A stretch of DNA of 10,317 bases. Origin: an uncultured Bacteroides sp. GTDB lineage: Bacteria > Bacteroidota > Bacteroidia > Bacteroidales > Bacteroidaceae. The position numbers were made by a program, and so were the translations under genes. The number at the start of each line of letters is the position of its first letter. Position 1 is the first letter of the stretch. Below the pieces are notes generated by a model. That model ran no database searches. It saw nothing but the letters and a program-made list of their open reading frames with translations, and was not told where the DNA came from. The stretch spans positions 1 through 10,317 of the forward strand of contig CAJJYX010000115.1 of the NCBI GenBank assembly GCA_905197435.1. Direction: 5' to 3'. Shown in pieces: positions 1 to 5,807 of the stretch.

Positions 1-67
1 TTTTATTGCTTATTATCCGCACCCAAAAAGTTGCATTTATAAGTTGAACTCAAGTTAGATTTAAAAG

Positions 68-1087
68 TTATTCAGCGTTCTTTTTGGCTGCAATAGCCTG
101 ATTTGCAGTGATGGCAATCATGCGATAAACATCCTCGATGGAGCAACCGCGTGAAAGGTCATTCACCGGACGGGCGATACCTTGCAAAATGGGGCCCACA
201 GCATCGGCATGTCCCAAACGTTGTACCAGCTTATAGGAAATATTGCCCACCTCAAGACTGGGGACAACCAGTACATTGGCATGTCCGGCTATGGAAGAAC
301 CCGGAGCCTTGCTTGCACCTACCTCCGGAACCAAAGCGGCATCAGCCTGCAATTCACCGTCAATAGCTATGTCGGGAGCCATTTCCTTGGCAATCTTCAA
401 TGCCTCAACCACCTTATCTACCACTTCATGTTTAGCAGAACCCTTGGTAGAGAAGCTCAGCATAGCAACTTTTGGGTCAAGACCGGCAACAGCCTGGGCT
501 GTACGTGCTGTACATACTGCGATCTGTGCCAATTGTCCGGCATCAGGCACCGGAGTCACTGCTACGTCACCCATTACCAAGATACCGTTCTTCCCATATT
601 CAGGAGCATGGGTCAACAGCAACATGGCGCCCGAAACGCAAGTGATGCCCGGAGCAGTCTTTATAATTTGCAAAGCAGGACGAAGCACATTACCCGTAGT
701 ATTGCGTGCGCCTGCCAACTGACCGTCAGCATCTCCATTCTTTATAATCAGACAGCCCAGATAAAGCGGGTCAACAACCAGTTTGCGAGCCTCTTCAATG
801 GTCATGCCTTTCTTCTTGCGAAGTTCACAAAGCAACTGGGCGTACTCCTCCTTTTTAGGATGATCTTCCGGGTCGATAATAGTAGCCTTATTGATGTTGC
901 CCAGTCCCCACTCTTTGGCACAAGCCTCTATCTCAGCAGGCTTTCCAAGAATAATCAGATCTGCTACCCCGTCTGTCAATATCTGATTGGCAGCTTTCAG
1001 TGTACGTTCTTCCGTACCTTCAGGAAGAACAATTCGTTGGCGGTTTGCTTTGGCGCGCTCAACAATTTCGTTAATTAATCTTTGCAT
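68..1087 (-). CDS. pta: Phosphate acetyltransferase
   Basis: Pta interconverts acetyl-CoA plus phosphate and acetyl phosphate plus CoA in the cytoplasm, the first step of the Pta-AckA route to acetate and ATP. The 339-residue protein is a complete short-form Pta (one PTA_PTB catalytic domain, without the N-terminal regulatory extension of enteric Pta). Visible family features are LPEGTEERTLKAA (21-33), a GDADGQLAGA segment (118-127), SFSTKGSAKH (211-220), DGELQADAALVPEVG (243-257) and the C-terminal PVNDLSRGCSIED (307-319). By alignment of that last motif with Methanosarcina Pta, S312, R313, C315 and D319 match the studied Ser309, Arg310, Cys312 and Asp316. The ATG at 1087 gives the expected N-terminus. 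The gene is divergent from lrgAB. The usual partner ackA is not within the 67 bases left of the stop, so if linked it lies outside the window. Identification is very secure. Confidence 0.97.
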   Translation of the reverse strand: MQRLINEIVERAKANRQRIVLPEGTEERTLKAANQILTDGVADLIILGKPAEIEACAKEWGLGNINKATIIDPEDHPKKEEYAQLLCELRKKKGMTIEEARKLVVDPLYLGCLIIKNGDADGQLAGARNTTGNVLRPALQIIKTAPGITCVSGAMLLLTHAPEYGKNGILVMGDVAVTPVPDAGQLAQIAVCTARTAQAVAGLDPKVAMLSFSTKGSAKHEVVDKVVEALKIAKEMAPDIAIDGELQADAALVPEVGASKAPGSSIAGHANVLVVPSLEVGNISYKLVQRLGHADAVGPILQGIARPVNDLSRGCSIEDVYRMIAITANQAIAAKKNAE

Positions 1088-1136
1088 GATATTTTAATTG
1101 TCTATTAAGAATCTGGAGTATGTGCTATTCACGCCG

Positions 1137-1144
1137 TAAAAGTA
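1137..1144 (-). promoter_or_regulatory. Possible pta promoter -7 element
   Basis: Minus-strand TACTTTTA matches the Bacteroides -7 consensus TAnnTTTG at all but the last base. It lies 50 bases upstream of the pta start. A convincing -33 TTTG at the usual spacing is not evident; the region where it would lie overlaps the nearby dyad. This is a motif match only. Confidence 0.35.
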
Positions 1145-1151
1145 CATAATT

Positions 1152-1171
1152 TTGCAATATCTACATTGCAA
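1152..1171. promoter_or_regulatory. 20-base inverted repeat, candidate operator
   Basis: The sequence TTGCAAT-atctac-ATTGCAA is a perfect inverted repeat with 7-base arms and a 6-base spacer. It lies just upstream of the minus-strand promoter-like motif at 1137-1144, where a repressor or activator dimer could contact the pta promoter. Arms of this size separated by about half a helical turn are typical of dimeric regulators. It lacks a G+C-rich stem and T-run, so it is not a terminator. The regulator is unknown. Confidence 0.45.
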
Positions 1172-1363
1172 TCATCGGTCTTTTTACTATTCAAGCTACA
1201 ATTATTATAATATTTAACATTAAGAACTTCCCATACTCGTGTGTGCGTACACATCACCCTTCATAACAAGCAATTACCTATCCGGCAAAGGCTACTCACC
1301 TAACAATTCAAGCGCCATAAAAAAAATCAGGATGCAACAAGAACAAGCAATGTATAGAATGCC

Positions 1364-1371
1364 TACCTTTG
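1364..1371 (+). promoter_or_regulatory. Probable lrgA promoter -7 element
   Basis: TACCTTTG matches the Bacteroides -7 consensus TAnnTTTG and is followed by CAGC. Transcription would begin about 7 bases downstream, near 1378, leaving a leader of roughly 30 bases before the ATG at 1410. No good -33 TTTG is visible at the usual distance. The element supports the 1410 start over upstream in-frame alternatives. Confidence 0.45.
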
Positions 1372-1409
1372 CAGCATTTTCAACATATAACAATAGGTAT
1401 TATAATATT

Positions 1410-1748
1410 ATGATTCGTCAATGCGCCATCCTCTTCGGATGCTTAGCTTTGGGTGAAATGATTGTTTTCTTTACGGGTATCAAGTTACCTTCCAGCATCA
1501 TCGGTATGCTGCTGCTCACCCTATTCTTGAAATTAGGTTGGATAAAGCTGCACTGGGTGCAGGGTATGTCCGACTTCTTAGTTGCCAATCTCGGTTTCTT
1601 CTTTGTGCCACCCGGAGTAGCTCTCATGCTTTACTTCGATGTCATCGCCTCCGAGTTTTGGCCGATAGTGACCGCTTCCATAATCAGTACCCTGTTGGTG
1701 ATTGTTGTCACCGGATGGGTTCATCAATTAACACGTAAAATCAAATGA
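1410..1748 (+). CDS. lrgA: LrgA/CidA-family small membrane protein
   Basis: This 112-residue protein belongs to the LrgA/CidA family (holin-like by early naming; several family members with LrgB are now tied to pyruvate or organic-acid transport). It has about four hydrophobic membrane segments (roughly 5-22, 28-42, 57-78, 84-103), the LPSSIIGMLLL segment (26-36) that follows the first helix, and the family motif FFFVPPGVALM (63-73). I chose ATG 1410 because homology begins at MIRQCAILFG, the length then fits the family, and a promoter-like motif lies at 1364-1371. In-frame starts further upstream would add up to 57 unrelated residues. The stop overlaps the lrgB start as ATGA, implying translational coupling. 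Whether it acts in transport or autolysis cannot be read from sequence. Confidence 0.88.
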   Translation: MIRQCAILFGCLALGEMIVFFTGIKLPSSIIGMLLLTLFLKLGWIKLHWVQGMSDFLVANLGFFFVPPGVALMLYFDVIASEFWPIVTASIISTLLVIVVTGWVHQLTRKIK

Positions 1749-2440
1749 ACTTCTTAGAAAACGAGTTTTTCCTATTGGCTGTCACCTTCGGGATTTTCTT
1801 TTTAGCCAAGCTCTTGCTGAAAAAGACCGGAATCATGCTGCTGAACCCTATTCTGCTGACAATTGCCATCCTTATTGTCTTCCTGAAGATAACACATATC
1901 AGTTATGAGACCTACAACGAAGGCGGGCACCTGATAGAATTCTGGCTGAAACCGGCCGTTGTAGCCCTAGGAGTACCCTTGTACCTCCAATTGGAGACGA
2001 TTAAGAAACAATTGCTTCCAATCATACTGTCACAACTTGCCGGCTGCATTGTAGGAGTTATCTCCGTCGTGCTGATAGCCAAACTGATGGGAGCTTCCGA
2101 CGAAATCATCTATTCTCTGGCACCCAAGTCAGTTACTACGCCGATAGCCATGGAAGTAACCAAATCATTGGGGGGTATTCCTTCACTTACTGCAGCCGTA
2201 GTGGTCTGCGTAGGCCTGTTAGGTGGAATATTAGGTTTCAAGACCATGAAACTGACCCACATCGGCAGCCCCATGGCGCAAGGCCTTTCTTTGGGGACCG
2301 CCGCCCATGCAGTAGGGACTTCCACAGCCATGGACATCAGCCGCAAATACGGTGCATTTGCCAGCCTCGGTCTGACCTTGAACGGTATCTTCACAGCCTT
2401 GTTGACTCCGACTATTCTACGATTATTAGGACTGTTCTAA
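1745..2440 (+). CDS. lrgB: LrgB-family membrane protein
   Basis: This 231-residue polytopic inner-membrane protein is the usual partner of LrgA. Visible family marks are LAPKSVTTPIAMEV (125-138) and GTAAHAVGTSTAM (184-196), with hydrophobic helices spread over the length. Length is normal for LrgB (about 225-240). LrgB proteins were named as antiholins in Staphylococcus; Bacillus subtilis LrgAB-type proteins (PftAB) transport pyruvate, and the plant fusion PLGG1 moves glycolate and glycerate. The start overlaps the lrgA stop by four bases, so the two are one transcription and translation unit. The divergent pta gene fits an organic-acid role, which is inference. No terminator hairpin is visible in the 52 bases after the stop. 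Confidence 0.92.
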   Translation: MNFLENEFFLLAVTFGIFFLAKLLLKKTGIMLLNPILLTIAILIVFLKITHISYETYNEGGHLIEFWLKPAVVALGVPLYLQLETIKKQLLPIILSQLAGCIVGVISVVLIAKLMGASDEIIYSLAPKSVTTPIAMEVTKSLGGIPSLTAAVVVCVGLLGGILGFKTMKLTHIGSPMAQGLSLGTAAHAVGTSTAMDISRKYGAFASLGLTLNGIFTALLTPTILRLLGLF

Positions 2441-2451
2441 CAAAGTCTTCT

Positions 2452-2459
2452 TATTTTTG
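2452..2459 (+). promoter_or_regulatory. Possible -7 element upstream of the DUF2156 gene
   Basis: TATTTTTG matches TAnnTTTG and sits 33 bases before the ATG at 2493, in the 52-base gap after lrgB. It could let the acyltransferase pair be transcribed separately from lrgAB. No clear -33 element accompanies it, and T-rich DNA yields this match by chance fairly easily. Confidence 0.35.
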
Positions 2460-2492
2460 TTATTTATAATCATAACCAACTAAAAACAATGT

Positions 2493-3407
2493 ATGATTCC
2501 ATTTAAAGATATCGAATTAGAAGACAAAGAACTTATTACCTCCTATACCCTGAACAGTCCGCGACAGAATTGTGACCTTTCATTCTCAAATCTATGCAGC
2601 TGGCGCTTTCTATATAATACAAAGTTTGCTATTATGGACGGTTTCCTCCTACTGAAATTCTGGGCAAACGATGAACTGGTGTACATGATGCCGATAGGCA
2701 ACGGAGATTTGAGAAAAGTATTGGACGCATTGATTGAAGACGCTCATCAGGAAGGAAGGCCATTCTGCCTGTTGGGCATATGTTCAGGTATGTGTTCGGA
2801 ACTGGAAGCCTTCATGCCCGGAAGATTCCAATTTACGGCAGACCGGGATTATGCAGATTATCTTTATCTGCGTACAGACCTCGCTATGCTCGCCGGGAAA
2901 AAGTACCAATCCAAAAGGAATCATGTCAACAAGTTCAAGCGAACCTATAATTACGAATATACCTCTATCACTTCCGACCGCATTCAAGAGTGTCTGGAGC
3001 TGGAAGCCGAATGGTGCAAAGCCAACAACTGCGACCAACATGAAGGAACGGGCAACGAACGCCGTGCATTGGTTTACGCACTCCACAATTTTGAGGCACT
3101 GGGACTAACCGGAGGCATCCTGCATGTGGACGGCAAGATCGCTGCCTTTACTTTTGGGATGCCTATCAACCAAAACACCTTCGGGGTGCATGTAGAAAAG
3201 GCGGATACTGGCATAGACGGAGCGTACGCAATGATTAACTATGAATTTGCAAACCACATCCCCGAGCAATATGTCTACCTTAACCGTGAAGAGGATTTGG
3301 GTATAGAAGGATTGCGCAAGGCCAAGCTTTCGTACCAGCCTGCCATTATTCTGGAGAAATACATGGCATGCCTGAAAGATGAACCAGTAGAAGCTATCAA
3401 GTGGTGA
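2493..3407 (+). CDS. DUF2156 (phosphatidylglycerol lysyltransferase C-terminal-like) protein
   Basis: This 304-residue soluble protein resembles the DUF2156/LPG_synthase_C family, whose fold is a tandem GNAT-like acyltransferase. Supporting segments are YLRTDLAMLAGKKYQSKRNH (125-144) followed by VNKFKRTY (145-152), EAEWCKANN (171-179), GGILHVDGKIAAFTFG (207-222) and the C-terminal NREEDLGIEGLRKAKLSYQP (264-283). The MprF-type membrane flippase domain is absent and there is no signal peptide, so it is a stand-alone cytoplasmic protein. Related domains move aminoacyl groups from tRNA to lipid or peptide acceptors, but the substrate of this stand-alone branch is unknown to me. The start at 2493 is the first in-frame ATG; an out-of-frame ATG lies at 2489. 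It is followed after 31 bases by the GNAT gene, probably in the same operon. Confidence 0.82.
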   Translation: MIPFKDIELEDKELITSYTLNSPRQNCDLSFSNLCSWRFLYNTKFAIMDGFLLLKFWANDELVYMMPIGNGDLRKVLDALIEDAHQEGRPFCLLGICSGMCSELEAFMPGRFQFTADRDYADYLYLRTDLAMLAGKKYQSKRNHVNKFKRTYNYEYTSITSDRIQECLELEAEWCKANNCDQHEGTGNERRALVYALHNFEALGLTGGILHVDGKIAAFTFGMPINQNTFGVHVEKADTGIDGAYAMINYEFANHIPEQYVYLNREEDLGIEGLRKAKLSYQPAIILEKYMACLKDEPVEAIKW

Positions 3408-3412
3408 GAGTA

Positions 3413-3433
3413 AGGATTAGGGATTAAGGATTA
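3413..3433 (+). repeat. Heptamer tandem repeat (AGGATTA, 3 copies)
   Basis: Three head-to-tail 7-mers, AGGATTA, GGGATTA, AGGATTA, fill most of the 31-base gap between the DUF2156 and GNAT genes and end five bases before the GNAT start. The purine-rich AAAAGG that follows abuts the ATG. A related 7-base-period repeat occurs at 8203-8230. Function is unknown; it could be a remnant of slippage or set translation initiation of the downstream gene. Confidence 0.7.
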
Positions 3434-3438
3434 AAAGG

Positions 3439-4455
3439 ATGATACGGGAAAAGGTAAAGGACTTATGGAAGCTTTGCTTCAACGACAGCGAAGAATTTAC
3501 TGAAATGTATTTTCACCTCCGCTACAACAACGACACCAACATTGCCATCCAAAGTGGTGAAGCAGTGATCGCCGCCTTGCAAATGTTACCTTATCCCATG
3601 ACGTTCGAAGGAAAAGACATCCATACATCTTATATATCAGGTGCCTGTACACATCCTGATTACCGTAACCGAGGCGTCATGCACGAGCTGTTAGCACAAG
3701 CCTTTGCACGGATGCTGCACCACAATGTTGCCCTATCCACCTTGATACCGGCAGAGCCGTGGTTATTTGATTATTACGCCCGCAGCGGTTATGCCCCCGT
3801 ATTCCGCTATACCGAAAAGACATTTATCGCTTCCGGCACACCGGCAGCCAATACGGGCCTCACTTTGGATATGTCTGCCGAATACACAGAAAAGAAATAT
3901 GAATATCTCAACCGGAAACTAAGGGAACGCCCATTCTGCATCCAACATACGAAAGAGGATTTCCAAGTTGTCATTGCCGATTTGCAACTGGAACGGGGCT
4001 TCATTTGTACGTTGAATAATGAAGAGGAAATTACGGCTTTAGCTGTCGTCTATCCTACCGAGAAGAACAACTGGCACATTGGAGAAATAGTATCGGATAC
4101 TCCCGAGACAGAGGCTTTACTGCTCCAACATATCTGCCAACGCCTTAATCTCCCGTCTGTTCGGGTTCTCGTTCCTCCCGCTACCGGTGAAAGCCACCTT
4201 TTGGGGATGGCGCGCATCATCAATGCCGAAACCATACTCCAACTCTATGCCACAGCCCATCCGGAACAGGAACTCAACATCCATCTTACCGACGAGCAGC
4301 TCAGTGCCAACAACGGATATTATTACCTGAACAATGGCAAATGTACGAATAGTGCCAAGCGTCTGCCAGGCAGCCACTTGGCACTTACAATCGGCGAACT
4401 CACCGAAAAAATATTTGCAACAACAAACCCATATATGAGCCTGATGCTGAATTAG
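3439..4455 (+). CDS. Eis-like GNAT N-acetyltransferase
   Basis: This 338-residue cytoplasmic protein carries a GNAT acetyl-CoA-binding domain: ISGACTHPDYRNRGVMHELL (66-85) contains the R-x-x-G-x-type pyrophosphate loop R76-N-R-G79-V, and DYYARSGYAPVF (111-122) is the typical GNAT C-terminal strand. A second region and MARIINAETILQLY (257-270) resemble the start of the SCP2-like C-terminal domain of the Eis family, giving GNAT, degenerate GNAT, SCP2 order. It is shorter than mycobacterial Eis (about 400). The acceptor substrate (aminoglycoside, protein lysine or small amine) is not predictable. ATG 3439 is preceded directly by AAAAGG, with almost no spacer. It sits 31 bases after the DUF2156 gene, probably in the same operon. 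The stop faces the pmbA stop 3 bases away. Confidence 0.85.
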   Translation: MIREKVKDLWKLCFNDSEEFTEMYFHLRYNNDTNIAIQSGEAVIAALQMLPYPMTFEGKDIHTSYISGACTHPDYRNRGVMHELLAQAFARMLHHNVALSTLIPAEPWLFDYYARSGYAPVFRYTEKTFIASGTPAANTGLTLDMSAEYTEKKYEYLNRKLRERPFCIQHTKEDFQVVIADLQLERGFICTLNNEEEITALAVVYPTEKNNWHIGEIVSDTPETEALLLQHICQRLNLPSVRVLVPPATGESHLLGMARIINAETILQLYATAHPEQELNIHLTDEQLSANNGYYYLNNGKCTNSAKRLPGSHLALTIGELTEKIFATTNPYMSLMLN

Positions 4456-4458
4456 CAT

Positions 4459-5778
4459 TTACAATCCGCTGAAATTAACATCCTCAAATACCAGTGAAGG
4501 GATCTGCCATGAACGGTTCTGTCGCGGGTCATTGCCCACTGCGACCAAGGAATTCCACAAAGTGACCATGTTGCCCGTCACATTCATTTCGTTGACGGGC
4601 TGTGTCAGTTTACCATCCTCAATAAGGAAACCCTCTATACCATAAGAGAAGTCACCTGTACTACTATTGCTGTTACCGCCATTAAAGCCCGTAACCAGGA
4701 TTCCTTGTTTAACATCTGCCACCAACCCGTTCAGGTCCTTACTGCCCGGTGTCAAAATCAAGCGTGAAGGCGAACTGATGGTAGGAGCCACGTTCATCTT
4801 CTTGCCATTGTAGGTATCGATGAAGTAAGTCTTCAGTACCCCTCTGTCAAAGATAGTGAGCGGCTGGGTGGCCACCCCTTCGTTATCAAAATAGCGCGAA
4901 CCATTTGCACCGATGGCATGCGGCTCGTCATGCAACGTAAAAAGGTCGGAAGCCACCTTGGCATCCAGCTTGTCCATCAGGAAAGAGTTCTTTTGTTGCA
5001 AAGCACTGCCGTATAATGCACTCAGCATCGGGCTGAGCAGGTTTCCCACATTCATAGGATCGACAACCATTGTATACTTGCCCGACTTTACCTTCTTCTG
5101 TCCCAGCTTGCGCAATACACGTTCCAGAGCCTTAGCCCCGATTCCCGTCTTCGTCAATTTATCGTAGAACAGGGCCGAGTCATACCAGTAATCCTGAGGA
5201 CGCGCTTCTCCTTCTCCCTTAATGGATACACTGGCTGAGACAGAGAACCAAGTGCTCTTCGACTCACCTTCGAACCCATTGCTTATCAAGCGGTAAGAAG
5301 AGCTCTCACCATCACTGTAAGAAGAATCTACCGAAATGATACGCTCATCCTTGCCCATCACCTCTTCTGCGGCAGCATGGGCAATCGCCACTTTGTCATC
5401 AGGGTTGACGTCATAGAGTTTCTTGTCAAAAAGTTGCAAATCAGGCTTGCCGCCTTTATAGTAGCGCGCGGGATCGGCCAGTATACGTGACTCATCCACT
5501 GCCAGATAACGGGTAGACTCTATGCCATTCGCAATGAGATTTTCCAATTCTTTCTTATCCAGTCGGTTGGTAGAGAAAGAGCCGAAACGTCCATCCACAT
5601 AAAGATTCAATCCCAAGCCGTTTTCCGTAGACTGCTGCAAACGATCCATCTTACCGTTACGCAGTTCAAAAGAAGAATTAGAATTCGTATATAGCACCAG
5701 TTTAGCTGCTTGGCAACCGTTCTTCAAGGCATATTCCATTGCCCATTGTGCCAATTTTTTATTATCGTCTGTAATCAT
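4459..5778 (-). CDS. pmbA: TldD/PmbA-family protein, PmbA (TldE) subunit
   Basis: PmbA/TldE forms a heterodimer with TldD; in E. coli the complex processes microcin B17 and degrades the antitoxin CcdA and unfolded peptides. The 439-residue product has family landmarks NVGNLLSPMLSALYGSALQQ (243-262), HAIGANGSRYFDNEGVATQ (287-305), an RGVLKTYFIDTYNGKKM stretch (312-328) and GDFSYGIEGFLIEDGKLTQP (375-394). It lacks the HExxxH zinc motif, as expected for the noncatalytic subunit. I chose ATG 5778 because homology starts at MITDDNKKLA and AAAGGA precedes it by one base. The frame is open upstream to 5901, but those 41 residues are charged, unrelated, and overlap the end of tldD. It follows tldD after 29 bases, so the two are an operon. 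There is no export signal, unlike TldD here. Confidence 0.93.
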   Translation of the reverse strand: MITDDNKKLAQWAMEYALKNGCQAAKLVLYTNSNSSFELRNGKMDRLQQSTENGLGLNLYVDGRFGSFSTNRLDKKELENLIANGIESTRYLAVDESRILADPARYYKGGKPDLQLFDKKLYDVNPDDKVAIAHAAAEEVMGKDERIISVDSSYSDGESSSYRLISNGFEGESKSTWFSVSASVSIKGEGEARPQDYWYDSALFYDKLTKTGIGAKALERVLRKLGQKKVKSGKYTMVVDPMNVGNLLSPMLSALYGSALQQKNSFLMDKLDAKVASDLFTLHDEPHAIGANGSRYFDNEGVATQPLTIFDRGVLKTYFIDTYNGKKMNVAPTISSPSRLILTPGSKDLNGLVADVKQGILVTGFNGGNSNSSTGDFSYGIEGFLIEDGKLTQPVNEMNVTGNMVTLWNSLVAVGNDPRQNRSWQIPSLVFEDVNFSGL

Positions 5779-5807
5779 GTCCTTTATTATCAATTCTCCA
5801 TTAATAT

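Larger units (their letters stand above)
1088..1409. other. Divergent intergenic region between pta and lrgA
   Basis: This 322-base, AT-rich stretch separates the pta start (minus strand) from the preferred lrgA start (plus strand). It holds a perfect 20-base dyad (1152-1171), a pta-proximal promoter-like motif (1137-1144, minus) and a lrgA-proximal one (1364-1371, plus). The lrgA reading frame stays open back to a GTG at 1239, but the encoded 57 residues are low-complexity, lack any LrgA feature and would span the plus-strand promoter motif, so I treat them as noncoding. I see no tRNA, small RNA with a clear terminator, or riboswitch fold here. Confidence 0.75.

Noticed and set aside
1..67. 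Possible terminator or next gene (ackA) downstream of pta
   Set aside because: No G+C-rich stem with T-run on the minus strand and no coding sequence recognisable in 67 bases.
182..1078. Plus-strand open frame of about 298 codons opposite pta
   Set aside because: It lies wholly antisense to a well-conserved Pta, has cysteine- and serine-rich sequence with no domain, and no promoter or ribosome site; it is a shadow of the pta codon bias.
1240..1253. TGTGT-gcgt-ACACA dyad upstream of lrgA
   Set aside because: Only 5-base arms, with the adjacent bases mismatched; expected by chance in a region of this size.
1410..2440. lrgAB as a phage holin/antiholin or toxin-antitoxin cassette
   Set aside because: No phage genes nearby; both proteins match the chromosomal LrgA/LrgB families, for which a transport role is better supported.
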